This document shows, piece by piece, positions 1-8,702 of a stretch of DNA of 64,000 nucleotides. Position numbers and translations under genes: made by a program. Position 1 is the stretch's first letter. Each line of letters begins with the position of its first letter. The stretch lies in assembly GCA_022360315.1 (NCBI GenBank), contig JAKSDA010000108.1, positions 1 through 64,000 on the forward strand, read 5' to 3'. The DNA comes from Pseudomonadota bacterium (lineage in GTDB: Bacteria; Myxococcota_A; Polyangia; Haliangiales; Haliangiaceae). Below the pieces are notes generated by a model that made no database searches, was not told where the DNA came from, and worked only from the letters and a program-made list of their open reading frames with translations.

Positions 1-1377
1 CCGAGCCAGAGCGACGAGGCGCGCCGCCAGTGGGTGCGCGAGGAGTGGAGAATACTGGCTGTATTTGACCGACGAGCAAGCCCGCTGGCGGTGATGGATC
101 GGCGCTCTGGCGACGCGGAGAGTTTTTGGACCGGCTCTTAGCTGCTTTCGCGGGAACGGCTCGCGATACAGTGAATGATCGAGTTGTCGGGTGCGGAAGA
201 GGTCGACGATGAAGTTCATGCGCTGGCCGAGGTCGGCCCAGTTGACCGCACCGCTCCCTGCGGTGGAGTTGGGAGTAAAGTCGAGTTCGGTGAGAAGAGA
301 GCGCAGCTGAGGATTTTTAATGTGAGTCAATCGCGCGGGAAACATCGCGCTTTGGCAACAGTTGGGCAAGTCCTGGCCGAGAGAGAGCGAGCGCTCGGGC
401 AGATCGAGGCGCATGAGCCACCGGGTGGCAAACGTTCGCCAGGTTCGCTGCAGCCAGCCGGCAATGGGAGCCAGCGTGCATGAGACGATCGGCCGGATAT
501 GCCCGCGCAGGCGTTGCACTGCGAATCTGTTTGTCGCAGCTTGCAACGTATCGACGACGGCCTGGGTGACGATGTCGACGATCGACGCCATCGGCATGTT
601 CAGCGCGGCCTCGATTGGCGCCTGCAGGCGGGATTGCTCGTGATAGCCGACTTGATTATTGGCAAGAAGGATCAACTCGGCCTTGTGTTTCGGATCTGGC
701 TCGAACATGGCGCGGTAGTAGTTGCGAAACGCAGCAATGAGCAGATCGTGGCCGTCCTGGCTCATCGTGCCCGATTGGAGTGACGAGACGAGGCGATCGA
801 TCGAATACTCGGCTGCTCGGCTGCTCGGCTCGGTCAAAAACTCACTTCGCGTCGTTTGCCGGGACGTGGCGTCGCAATTGCTGGCACCTCCGAACGTCTC
901 GACCATTCTGGCAAAGAGCGGCGCAATATCGGCAAATACCATGCGATTGCCCGCGCCGACGTGGCCGGCGATTTCGCGCTTGACGCGGTTGACAAACGCG
1001 GCGAGCCACGGTGCACCGGCCACGGGACGCCACAGAGCGCCAAGACCATGGCGCAGAGGAGCGAGAACTCGGTCGAGCTTGTCGGCAATCGTGTGTAGGA
1101 TCGGCGGAACGTGTTCGCCGCGAATGAAACTTCCGACAGTGCGCGACGACCAGGTCGCAAATGCGCACCAGCTGAGGTTGGTCCGGCCGAGAAGCCGACT
1201 CATACCCACGGACAGATTATGATATACGTTGGTTATGTGGACGTTGCGAAGAGCCGCGTCCTCGATCGCCACAATGCGCTCAATCGCCTCCCCGGTCAGT
1301 ATCTGATGGCTCTTCGCCAACGGCAGATTCACCTCGACACTGGAAGCTCTGCTCCCACAACACATCGCAGTCGCCAT
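1..1377 (-). CDS. Conserved protein of unknown function, C-terminus cut by window edge
   Basis: The reading frame is open without a stop from the ATG at 1377 to base 1 (459 codons seen). A strong AGGAGG ribosome site lies 8 bases before the ATG. The protein has a run of conserved-looking motifs: NVYHNLSVGM near residue 52, LSWCAFATWSSRTVGSFIRG near residue 70, NRMVFADIAPLF near 145, and YYRAMFEPDPKHKAELILLA near 220. It has no signal peptide and no recognised catalytic motif. The tryptophan-rich NWCxFATWaS-type segment is familiar from actinobacterial and myxobacterial hypothetical proteins, but I cannot name the family. A copy of the dispersed repeat (795-873) is inserted in frame around residues 169-194, between two otherwise coherent blocks, and encodes SSRAAEYSIDR. 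The gene stands alone, separated by about 525 bases from its neighbour. Confidence 0.8.
   Translation of the reverse strand, partial: MATAMCCGSRASSVEVNLPLAKSHQILTGEAIERIVAIEDAALRNVHITNVYHNLSVGMSRLLGRTNLSWCAFATWSSRTVGSFIRGEHVPPILHTIADKLDRVLAPLRHGLGALWRPVAGAPWLAAFVNRVKREIAGHVGAGNRMVFADIAPLFARMVETFGGASNCDATSRQTTRSEFLTEPSSRAAEYSIDRLVSSLQSGTMSQDGHDLLIAAFRNYYRAMFEPDPKHKAELILLANNQVGYHEQSRLQAPIEAALNMPMASIVDIVTQAVVDTLQAATNRFAVQRLRGHIRPIVSCTLAPIAGWLQRTWRTFATRWLMRLDLPERSLSLGQDLPNCCQSAMFPARLTHIKNPQLRSLLTELDFTPNSTAGSGAVNWADLGQRMNFIVDLFRTRQLDHSLYREPFPRKQLRAGPKTLRVARAPIHHRQRACSSVKYSQYSPLLAHPLAARLVALAR
795..873 (+). repeat. Dispersed coding repeat, copy 1
   Basis: Starts TCGATCGAATAC, continues through CGGCTGCTCGG and ends TTTGCCGGGACGT. 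It aligns over its whole length with the copies at 42019, 27402 and the reverse strand of 19196 and 20558. It lies inside the minus-strand gene at the left edge, read in the same sense and phase as the copies at 20558 and 57695. Confidence 0.8.
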
Positions 1378-1902
1378 AAGGACCTCCTCCTGGTCTCCCT
1401 GGTTATCGGTTGATGGAGGTCTTTAGCAGTCGATGTGCCACCTTCTGGCTTGACATAACTGATTGGTATTGTTGTATTTTCGGTCGCTTTCTGCGACCGC
1501 TGGCCGCGCCTTGTCGACTCTCACACCACAGCTGCAAGGCGTGAATGAGAATGTGAGGACTTCCACGCCACGGTTCGCATATCGAGCGGCTTGCCAGTGG
1601 CGTTGCCGTGGACGCGCAATCCGTCCCGTACCCGCCAACATCGAGATCAAGGCCCGGGTTCGAGACTCAGCGGTCGTCTCAAACTGCGTATCTTTGCCCC
1701 TGACCGCGGCGAATTGATTCACTACCAGCGCGACGATATCGCCGGCCCAAGCAGTCGACATATGTGGTCCGCGCCCATCCGCGATGTGACCGCCCGCCAG
1801 CTGATGTGTTTCTGTTTATGGGTTCGAAGATATCAATCGCGGCCGCGCAACCCGCGCGGTATGGGTGCAGGGTACGGAAATAACGGGTTGCGCGGCCACA
1901 AA
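1378..1902. other. Intergenic stretch with a large inverted repeat
   Basis: No convincing gene. A 14-base inverted repeat GGCCGCGCAACCCG (1841-1854) and its complement (1884-1897), separated by 29 bases, sits just after the end of the CMD-family gene and may act as a transcript end. A TTGACA (1450-1455) and TGTATT (1473-1478) pair with a 17-base gap resembles a plus-strand promoter, but no plus-strand gene follows it. Confidence 0.4.
1841..1897 (-). terminator. Long-loop inverted repeat after the CMD gene
   Basis: A perfect 14-base stem with a 29-base loop ends 6 bases beyond the stop of the CMD-family gene. There is no clear T run, so a factor-independent terminator is possible but not proven. 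Confidence 0.4.
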
Positions 1903-2463
1903 TCACGCAGCCTGCTTCGGCTCCCATCGCTGACCGGCAAACGCATCATCGAGCGGGGTCTTGGCGATGTGATTGGTGTAATTGCTGAGTGTCTTGAGCG
2001 CAAGACCGACGATGACCTCGAGAACGCTGGCCCTGTTGTAACCCGCGCGGAAAAAATCGCCGAGGTCGCTATCGCTCAACCAGCCGCGCTTTTCGACCGC
2101 CTTGATCGTGAAGACACGCAGGGCTTCCAGCTTGGCGTCTGGCAGCGCGCGACCATCGCGCAGCGCACTCAGCACCTCGGCCGGCATCTTGACCATGGTG
2201 GCCACGGTGGAATGCGCGGCCACGCAATATGTGCACCCGTTGACGGTGCTCGCCGCAATGGCGACGATCTGTTGCTCTACCGGCGACAGGCTCGATGATG
2301 CAAAAGCATTGCCAAGCGCCAGGTAGGCCTCGGCCGCAGCCGGCGCCCCGGCAAACACGCCAAATAAATTGGGCGTAAAGCCATACTTGGCCTCGACTTC
2401 TTCCAGGGTCTTGCGGGAGCGCGCAGGTGCGGTTTCAGAGCTGTGAATGAGAAAGCTGGTCAT
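1903..2463 (-). CDS. Carboxymuconolactone decarboxylase / AhpD-like protein
   Basis: 186 residues. The core CTYCVAAHS (about residues 77-85) is the CxxC-x2-AHS motif of the carboxymuconolactone decarboxylase/AhpD fold, in which the cysteine pair carries peroxidase or thiol-redox activity. The rest is helical and matches the usual length of the family. It lacks a signal peptide and should be cytoplasmic. It follows the TetR gene on the same strand, with a 119-base gap that contains an operator palindrome identical in all but one base to the one before tetR. Repression by that TetR protein is therefore likely. The true substrate is unknown; CMD proteins next to TetR genes are often induced by oxidants or electrophiles. 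Confidence 0.9.
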   Translation of the reverse strand: MTSFLIHSSETAPARSRKTLEEVEAKYGFTPNLFGVFAGAPAAAEAYLALGNAFASSSLSPVEQQIVAIAASTVNGCTYCVAAHSTVATMVKMPAEVLSALRDGRALPDAKLEALRVFTIKAVEKRGWLSDSDLGDFFRAGYNRASVLEVIVGLALKTLSNYTNHIAKTPLDDAFAGQRWEPKQAA

Positions 2464-2510
2464 GATGAATATCCTTTTATTTCAGATATTTTTGTTGTTT
2501 GGATAGGATT

Positions 2511-2526
2511 AGTTAGCTATCTAACT
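2511..2526. promoter_or_regulatory. Probable TetR operator before the CMD gene
   Basis: AGTTAGCTATCTAACT is an inverted repeat with 6-base arms and a 4-base centre, 48 bases before the CMD start codon. The same element with one change occurs at 3167-3182 before tetR. Confidence 0.7.
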
Positions 2527-2581
2527 TAGTACTGGATACGCCGCTTCCCGGGGCCGGTTACAGCATTGCCGAGATTTTGTT

Positions 2582-3157
2582 TCAGCGTGGCGACTGGCTG
2601 CGTATCCACGCGGCCACGCGGTGAAACCCATGTTCCATGACCGCGGGATCATCGAGCGAGTTGGCCAGCAGACAATAGCCCTGCAGCCGGGCCAGCAGGT
2701 CGGCTGCGAGCTGTTCTGCATCGCTTTCTCTGCCCATGGCGTGGAACTGTTCGGTCATCCAGTCCAGCTGGATTTGCAGAAGCTCCGCAGCGGATCGACC
2801 GAGTGGGGTTTCTTTTTCGGCCTTGTCCAGCTCCTGGGCCAGCGAGCCATACGGGCAGCCATGGGCTGCTACCTGCTTGCTCCTGTCCAGGCTGAACATG
2901 ATGAACTCGACGAGCCGTTCGCCCGGGTCGGGGTTTGCGTCGCTGAGCTCGACGCGACGGCGCAGGTCATCCATACGCGACTGGATGACGGCCCGGGCCA
3001 GCAACTCCTTGGTCTTGAAGTGGTAGTAGACATTGCCGAGCGGGACCCCGGCAGTCTCTGCGATGTTGGCCAACGTGGTACGCGAGTATCCCTGCCGGTA
3101 GATGACCTCCTTACCAGCCTCGATCAGTCGTTGGCGCTTATCAGATTGGCGGGGCAT
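2582..3157 (-). CDS. TetR-family transcriptional regulator
   Basis: 191 residues. The N-terminal 50 residues form a typical TetR helix-turn-helix: RQRLIEAGKEVIYRQGYSRT, then TLANIAETAGVPLGNVYYHF, then KTKELLARAV. The remaining 130 residues form the variable ligand-binding and dimer domain, with a CPYGSLAQEL segment typical of the TetR_C group seen in thiol- or electrophile-responsive members. It lies upstream of the CMD-family gene on the same strand. A palindrome 10 bases before its start codon matches the one before the CMD gene, so autoregulation and control of the downstream gene are the likely roles. The inducer is unknown. Confidence 0.93.
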   Translation of the reverse strand: MPRQSDKRQRLIEAGKEVIYRQGYSRTTLANIAETAGVPLGNVYYHFKTKELLARAVIQSRMDDLRRRVELSDANPDPGERLVEFIMFSLDRSKQVAAHGCPYGSLAQELDKAEKETPLGRSAAELLQIQLDWMTEQFHAMGRESDAEQLAADLLARLQGYCLLANSLDDPAVMEHGFHRVAAWIRSQSPR

Positions 3158-3166
3158 GAGTGTCTT

Positions 3167-3182
3167 AGTTAGATAGCCAACT
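3167..3182. promoter_or_regulatory. Probable TetR operator before tetR
   Basis: AGTTAGATAGCCAACT, the reverse complement of the 2511-2526 element with one mismatch, 10 bases upstream of the tetR start. Its position would block transcription or early elongation. Confidence 0.7.
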
Positions 3183-3523
3183 CTGTTTCTATCGGCTAGG
3201 CAGTTGCGGCAGGCTTTTGATACGATTGTATAATCATTTGTTTTTATTGATTTTTCTCTTCCATAACGCGACGCTAGAGGTAAGGATGCAGTCCATGATC
3301 GGGATCTTCAACACGGCAAGGTGCGGAACGTCGCGCTGAAATCACGTCGTTCCAGTTCGCATTCTGGACTACATGTCGGGACCGAATTTTGCCCTCGATG
3401 GCTGGGATCTCTTCGCCAAGTGCGAGCTTGTGCGTTGTCGCCGGGGCTGGCGGCCAGGAACAGAATGCGGATGGTGTCAGAGCGAACCTCAGCCATGGAC
3501 TGAGACAATCGTTACCGGGGTCC
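3183..3523. other. Intergenic stretch, no gene seen
   Basis: The first 80 bases are AT-rich and include TATAAT (near 3230) in the tetR upstream region. The rest has no reading frame resembling a known protein. Confidence 0.4.
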
Positions 3524-4363
3524 TCAGATCCGGGCGACGGGTATACGCCGGCCTTTTTCGTGACGTCTGGGTGAACCGACCACGGCGAATTGCTCGCCCG
3601 CTTCGATGCGGGCCTGCAAATCGCGCATGGCCTCCCAGTCGTCGGCTGCGATCTCGAAGTCGGCGTCGGGATAATGGATCGGCGCGTCCATATCGCCGTA
3701 GGCGTGACGCAGCTTGTCATCGGTGACGTCGAGGCGATACGTGAGAGTCGCTGCTTCCGAGTGAGCCGGTGTCCAGGCGGTCACCAGCTGCAAAGGGCCA
3801 AATCGAGTGTGGATGTGCAGAGCATCCGAATCCCATTGTGTGGCGCCGATCTGCGTCACACAGCGGAATACCTTGAGCCCAAGCGCCTTGGTGATGCTGG
3901 CCAGTCCCTTGAGATTCATGGCTGGAAAGGTTGGATTGAGCGAGGACAGATTGTGGCCAAACCACACATGAGGCGGACGAATGGGAATGGCGATGTAGGT
4001 TGAAAATGGCACCAACCCGGTCTCACCCGCTTCGAGGCCGATTGCTTCTCTGACCGATTTGGGCAAATTTTCGGCCCGTTGGGCAAAGCCGAAGACCGCG
4101 CCAGGGATTTCGGCGCAGTCGTAAAATACCCAGCGTGGCATGGGCATGCCCTCGGGCCCAAAGGTGAGCCGATCGAGTGTCTGCAAGAGCAGCAAAAAAC
4201 GCTCGGACGAGGTCAGGGTCGGGTCGATGGTGTTTTCCTGCGAGATGGTCAGGCCGAACGGACTGCGGTCGAGCAGTTTCCAGTGATTGGGAAGCGCCAC
4301 CAAATAGGGCGTCATGTCGCGCAAGATGGCGTTGTTGCGGGTGCGCAAGAGGTCGGCGGTCAC
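3524..4363 (-). CDS. Unknown protein, tandem paralogue of the upstream gene
   Basis: 279 residues from a GTG start at 4363. The start is set by a GTGA overlap with the stop of the upstream gene (4360-4362) and by alignment with that paralogue. Shared landmarks are GMPMPRWVFYDCAE (around residue 70), GFA, YIAIPI, a V-T-A-W-T-P-A-H-S segment near residue 200 and a C-terminal DLQARIEAGEQFAVV stretch. No signal peptide or membrane segment is seen. The DCAE and WTPAHS motifs are kept in both copies, which suggests a conserved functional core, but I do not recognise the family. Both genes probably form one operon. Confidence 0.85.
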   Translation of the reverse strand: MTADLLRTRNNAILRDMTPYLVALPNHWKLLDRSPFGLTISQENTIDPTLTSSERFLLLLQTLDRLTFGPEGMPMPRWVFYDCAEIPGAVFGFAQRAENLPKSVREAIGLEAGETGLVPFSTYIAIPIRPPHVWFGHNLSSLNPTFPAMNLKGLASITKALGLKVFRCVTQIGATQWDSDALHIHTRFGPLQLVTAWTPAHSEAATLTYRLDVTDDKLRHAYGDMDAPIHYPDADFEIAADDWEAMRDLQARIEAGEQFAVVGSPRRHEKGRRIPVARI

Positions 4364-5202
4364 GGCTTGGTCACCTCTCGAATGGGCACGCGAGTATAGG
4401 CTCCGATAACAACTGGACCCGCGACGATCTGAAAACGCCGGCCGCGTTCGAGGTCGGCTTGCAGGGCGCGCATCTGGTCTTGCTCGTCGCAGTCGAGCCA
4501 GCGGATCGCTGGCTCGTCGGGTTTCGGCGCGGGCTTGTCGGCGATGAGAGCGGACTCGATCCGCTCCTGGCTGACCGCGATCCTGAACGTCAGTGTTGTC
4601 GGATCGCTGTGGGCCGGTGTCCATGCAGTGACCAGATCGAGCGGGCCAAACCGCGCGTGATCGCCGAGCTTGGGTGACCGCCACTGGGTGGTACCATACG
4701 CATTATTGATGGAAAATACCTGGAGACCAACCCCCTGGGTGAGCAGCGCCAAGTTGGCCGGCCCGGCTCCGGGAGCCACTTGATTGAGCGAGCATAGCGT
4801 GTAGGTGTGCCAGGAGCCCGGCTCGAGCATGGGAATGGCCACGTAGAGAGACAGCGGTACATACCCGTCGTAGTCATCTGGCACCTCGAGCGCGTAGCGC
4901 ACCCACAGCGGCACCTCGGCAGCTGGCCGGGCAAAGCCGAAGATGCCGCCCGGCACTTCGGCACAGTCGTAGAATACCCAGCGCGGCATGGGCATGCCGA
5001 CCGGGCCAAAGGTGAGCTCGTCCAAACGCTGCAGGATATTGAGAAAGGGGCCGCTTCTGACCTTGTGAGGGTCAAAGCAGAGCTCCGCCGCGATGTCCAG
5101 ATCAAGCGGCAGGGCACCCGACTCGGTGGCACTACCATAGGCCGAGGTGACGAGATATGGCTGGCAGGTGTCGAGGATGCGCCGAAAACGCTCGCGAATC
5201 AC
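4360..5202 (-). CDS. Unknown protein, first of a tandem paralogous pair
   Basis: 280 residues from a GTG at 5202. The frame is open further upstream to 5337, but that start would run into the GH114 gene and lacks similarity to the paralogue. The GTG start gives the same length as the second copy. It carries the shared GMPMPRWVFYDCAE, GFARPAAE, YVAIPM and VTAWTPAHS motifs. Soluble, no signal. It lies 115 bases after a secreted GH114-like lipoprotein gene on the same strand and overlaps the next gene by four bases, so it is translationally coupled to it. Function unknown. Confidence 0.82.
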   Translation of the reverse strand: MIRERFRRILDTCQPYLVTSAYGSATESGALPLDLDIAAELCFDPHKVRSGPFLNILQRLDELTFGPVGMPMPRWVFYDCAEVPGGIFGFARPAAEVPLWVRYALEVPDDYDGYVPLSLYVAIPMLEPGSWHTYTLCSLNQVAPGAGPANLALLTQGVGLQVFSINNAYGTTQWRSPKLGDHARFGPLDLVTAWTPAHSDPTTLTFRIAVSQERIESALIADKPAPKPDEPAIRWLDCDEQDQMRALQADLERGRRFQIVAGPVVIGAYTRVPIREVTKP

Positions 5203-5317
5203 GTGCCCAGTGTGGCACAGCCGCTTCGATCGCTCAACACGCAGAATCCGGGGCCAGATCCCACATCCGGACCGAGTCCGCGCAATTAGTGACTCGCCCG
5301 GATGCCGGCCGATCTGG

Positions 5318-6160
5318 CTAAATGTCTCCGCATGCAATTCGCCAGGCGTCGAGCCGGCGCCGCTTGATCATGCCGTCAAAGGCGAACGCGCGACTCTGCG
5401 GGCACGCCGTGGCGACCAGGTTGGTATCGCCATACTCGACGTGAAACACAGCCTTGCCCAGGGCAATGAACTGCGCGAACTGGTCACACGTGTCCAGGGC
5501 CAGACACTCCTCGCTGAGCGCCCAGTCAAATGCCTGAACCAGGTCGGTTACCTGAATGGGATTGTTTTTGAGCCCGACCGACAAAAGGCGACTGTGGGCC
5601 TGGCTGACCAGAAATAAGTTGAACTCGCGCTGATCCGCTGCGGTTAGGGGAAAACCACTGCGGTGGGCGAATCCATCCACGTGGTCCGGCGCAACTCCGT
5701 CGCATCCTCTGGTGACAGCGAGGTCCATACGCGCGGACATCAAGGTGCGAACCTGGGAGTTGCGGATATCGAGCCAGTGTTCACCCGGCCATCCCTCGCG
5801 CACCTCGCCCAGCGCTGCCAGTGGAAACGCATCGGCATCAGCCCGCCCGCGCTGGTGCGTACCGGCAGAAAAATGGCATATGACCATGCGCCCATCGCGA
5901 TGGAGTTTTAGGATTGTCTCGGCCGGCGTGTCGAAGAGATCGACATTGTACATGTCGACATCCAAACTGGTATCGAGTTCGCCCGACAGTTGCCACTGCC
6001 AGCTCGTGCCGGGCCGGGGCACAACGGACGGACCAGACGGATTCGCATCCCTCTTGACGTCTCGGCCGGGGCTGGCATCAGTCTGTCCGCTCTCAGGGGC
6101 GGCAACGGTACACCCCCCCACAACAACTCCCATGGTCACGATGCAAATTGTAGCTTCCAT
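5318..6160 (-). CDS. Endo alpha-1,4-polygalactosaminidase-like (GH114) lipoprotein
   Basis: 280 residues. The N-terminus is a lipoprotein signal with a VVGG-C lipobox near residue 17, followed by a polar linker. From about residue 52 it follows the GH114 (DUF297) pattern: WQWQLSGELDTSLDVDMYNV, a TPAETILKLHRDGRMVICHF strand with S-A-G-T, and DHVDGF near residue 160, where the family has its acidic catalytic residues. The family hydrolyses galactosamine-rich exopolysaccharide. A role in remodelling the cell's own or another microbe's matrix is inferred. It is probably attached to the outer membrane. The gene is first of a same-strand group with the two unknown paralogues. Confidence 0.85.
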   Translation of the reverse strand: MEATICIVTMGVVVGGCTVAAPESGQTDASPGRDVKRDANPSGPSVVPRPGTSWQWQLSGELDTSLDVDMYNVDLFDTPAETILKLHRDGRMVICHFSAGTHQRGRADADAFPLAALGEVREGWPGEHWLDIRNSQVRTLMSARMDLAVTRGCDGVAPDHVDGFAHRSGFPLTAADQREFNLFLVSQAHSRLLSVGLKNNPIQVTDLVQAFDWALSEECLALDTCDQFAQFIALGKAVFHVEYGDTNLVATACPQSRAFAFDGMIKRRRLDAWRIACGDI

Positions 6161-6244
6161 CGCGTCGACCGGATCGGCTACTTGCGGGCGAGCTTGACCG
6201 TGTTTTCAGTCCGCCAATCCCGGACATTTGATCGCCCGGCCGGA

Positions 6245-6281
6245 CAAAAGAGAACGGCCGGACGCGAGTGCGCCGGCCGCT
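6245..6281 (-). terminator. Intrinsic terminator on the minus strand
   Basis: The stem CGGCCGG/CCGGCCG (6273-6279 and 6255-6261) is followed on the minus strand by TTCTCTTTTG. It lies 37 bases after the stop of the broken I9/cysteine-rich gene. Confidence 0.6.
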
Positions 6282-6317
6282 CTGGTCAAACGGACGATTC
6301 AGGCGATTAGCAGATCA

Positions 6318-6812
6318 TCAGCAGGGGCCGTCGGGGCAGCAGTTGCCGAACCAGCCGCACCAGGAACTGCAGCTGCAGCCGCCCGGAGCAGTGCCGCCGC
6401 ACGCGTTGTTGTCGAAGCAGCTGACCGTTGGGCGGATTGGGATAGATCGTGTTTAAGCTGATCGTCTGATCTTGCTCGATGTACAAAACATCGCGGTTCA
6501 GGCGCAGCTCCTCGAGCGCTTTTGCGCTCAGCTCGGCAGCAAAACCGTTGATGACACTATAGGTGCGCTCAACTTTGCTCGAGTCCTTAACTGGACAACT
6601 CGTTTGATTGCTGCGTTGATATTCAATTTTTTGATGCCATCTTTGAAGACGACAATGTAACGATTCGGAATGGCAGTGGGGGAATCAAAAAACAGCAGCG
6701 GAGCGCCAATATCCCGTTCTCCTTCTTTGTCTCCGGCCTCTTGACAGCCTGCGAGTAGCGAGCCACCGGGAAAGTCCGCGGCGAGAATCCAACACAGTGT
6801 GCGATGTTTCAT
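6318..6812 (-). pseudogene. Frameshifted I9-inhibitor / somatomedin-B-like lipoprotein gene
   Basis: The start frame gives a signal sequence with an LLAGC lipobox, then IPNRYIVVFKDGI, the hallmark start of an I9 protease-inhibitor (subtilisin propeptide) domain, and ends at 6528. The rest of the I9 domain, KVERTYSVINGFAAELSAKA followed by LEELRLNRDVLYIEQD, continues in a second frame from about 6590. The first frame is then regained for a cysteine-rich end, CGGTAPGGCSCSSWCGWFG with N-C-C-P-D-G-P-C, stopping at 6318. That tail has the spacing of a somatomedin-B-like module. The two shifts compensate each other, so the choice is between a recently broken gene and two sequence errors. If intact, the product would be a 164-residue outer-membrane lipoprotein that may inhibit a protease. 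Confidence 0.7.
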
Positions 6813-7681
6813 TGTAGTCTACTTTCCCTTTTGTGCAGTTGCATTGCAGGAATAGCCCACCTTTTTCTCCCTTTGTCGATGAACTCCCTGCTCGTCATTG
6901 GCTGTGAGTACCGATTTCGCGTAGGTAAGCACAGCAAGTCATGTCGTGCGCGATTGTCGACAACGATCTCATGCTCGTCAATATATTTTTTCCATTACGA
7001 AAAAACATTTTTGTGGATCGATAAACTTGATGATTACCGCCCAAACGCCCCACACTGTCCGAATAATCCAGGCAATCAACAGCAATGCCGACTGTCTCGC
7101 CAAGAAAGCGCAGCGATGCGCGCCCTGTGTCAATCACGGCACACGAATTCACGACTCTGTGCCGATCATGGCCGTCGAGCTCTCAGTGACAGCAGGTACT
7201 ATCGATCCCGAGCGCCAGCAACAACCAACACAGCTGCGGCTGCGCTTCAAAGCTGCATCATTGGCTGAGTATTATCCGGCCACACATGCGTGACGTTGAT
7301 CAGCTTCACCAGGCTGCAACTCACCAGGTCGCCGGAATCACCCCCACCACGGCAGTACCTGATTATCATTCATTCGATAGTTAGTAGGTTATCGATCGTA
7401 GGGTTATCGTCAGTGTCAACTTGTCGATCGAGTTGGCGCTCCTCCCTGCAGCGCGAACACAACGACGATCGAGCGCCATTTTGTGGAGGCTTATCTCACC
7501 CGTCAATACTTAATTCGCATTTTCGACATGCATTCTCGGACCAAATGTTAGTAATGCGAATTTATGAAACAGCTGTGAAGTTTTCTGGAAGACCGTACAG
7601 GGAAACCGTGCCTTTGCAGTCGAAGTGGAATTCTGCAAGATCCGGCCGGTCAACACCCAGGCAGTTCGGGGTGATGGGCTT
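6813..7681. other. Long AT-richer intergenic stretch
   Basis: No reading frame in the six frames looks like a protein. The stretch is lower in GC than its surroundings and separates two minus-strand units. It should contain the promoter of the I9 gene near 6820-6900. Nothing else recognised. Confidence 0.5.
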
Positions 7682-7725
7682 AGGTCGAGTAGGCACGGGA
7701 GTTACCTCCCGTGCCCACTCGACCT
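7682..7725. terminator. Strong hairpin after the AEC transporter gene
   Basis: AGGTCGAGT and GGCACGGGAG pair with their complements in a nearly perfect 20-base stem with a loop of about 4 bases, beginning right at the stop codon of the transporter gene. Confidence 0.75.
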
Positions 7726-8675
7726 TACTGGGCGAGAAACCAGCTGAGCAGGAGCGTAATGGTGAATACGCTCAATGCGGTAGAAAGCACGACAGCGCTG
7801 GATGCCTCGCCTGGTGCGGTTTGATACGAGTTGGCGAGGATCGAGCTGTATACCCCTGTCGGCATGCTGGCGAGGATGGTCGCCACCGCGGTCCACAACG
7901 GCGGCAGCGTGAAGACAAAGGTGGCAAGCAGCCATACCAGCGCCGGATGGATGAGAAGTTTGAACACGCTTGTCAATGAAGCAGTGCCGAGGTTGTGGCC
8001 GAGATGATAACGGTTGAGCAGGGCACCGAGCACAAACAGTGCACACGGAATGGCCGAGCGGCCCAGCAGCTGCAGCATATGGTCGATCGGACCGGGAATC
8101 GCGACACCGAGCTGGCCGTAGAGTATGCCGCCAAAGAGCCCGAGAATGATGGGATTGCGCGCCGTCCCGCGCAATCCCATCCGTATCGCAGCACTCGCGG
8201 TACGGCGCTCGCCGTCGTCGTCGCTTTTGGTCATCTCCAAAAGAAAGATGGCCAGCGAGATGACGATGATTCCGTGGAATGCGAGAATAAAAAACAGTGG
8301 TGGCCCGGCCTTGTCGCCGAGTCCGGTCAGTATGATCGGGATGCCGAGCAATACGGTATTGGCCTGAGCACCGCCAAATCCGATCACGGCACTTTCGCCA
8401 AATGAGCGGCGAAGCACGAGCCGCGCGATGGTGCTACCCACCGCCCACACCAACAGGGTGGCGGGGTAATAGCAAAGCCAGAGTCCCCATGGCAGTGTGG
8501 CAGGAAGCTCGGTGTTGGCCAGCGAGCGGAACATGAGCGCCGGTAGCGCAAAGGTGAAAACGTAGCGGTCGACACCGTCGATCGCTGCTCTGGCCAGAAA
8601 ACCGGTGCGAGCTGCGATGAAGCCGACTGCTATGACGCCAAAAATGGCCAGTACCAGGCTAACTGCAACGTCCAT
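7725..8675 (-). CDS. AEC (auxin efflux carrier) family transporter
   Basis: 316 residues with about ten hydrophobic helices in the two five-helix halves of the AEC/MdcF family. The first half has VDRYVFTFALPALMFRSLAN and the helix-break motif ANTVLLGIPI near residue 105. The second half has GLFGGILYGQLGVAIPG and ends SSAVVLSTALSVFTITLLLS. The family exports or exchanges organic acids such as malate or malonate and other small anions; the substrate cannot be read from the sequence. It sits in the inner membrane. A GNAT-like gene lies 27 bases upstream on the same strand, probably in one transcript, and a strong hairpin follows the stop codon. Confidence 0.92.
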   Translation of the reverse strand: MDVAVSLVLAIFGVIAVGFIAARTGFLARAAIDGVDRYVFTFALPALMFRSLANTELPATLPWGLWLCYYPATLLVWAVGSTIARLVLRRSFGESAVIGFGGAQANTVLLGIPIILTGLGDKAGPPLFFILAFHGIIVISLAIFLLEMTKSDDDGERRTASAAIRMGLRGTARNPIILGLFGGILYGQLGVAIPGPIDHMLQLLGRSAIPCALFVLGALLNRYHLGHNLGTASLTSVFKLLIHPALVWLLATFVFTLPPLWTAVATILASMPTGVYSSILANSYQTAPGEASSAVVLSTALSVFTITLLLSWFLAQ

Positions 8676-8702
8676 GTAATTCTCGACAATGCGGCCGCAT
8701 CC

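Noticed and set aside
1450-1478. A good -35/-10 pair on the plus strand
   Set aside because: No plus-strand gene or plausible RNA follows; kept only as a note in the intergenic entry.
6804-7293. Open frames on the plus strand in the AT-richer gap
   Set aside because: No motif, poor codon use and no ribosome site; they overlap each other in different frames.
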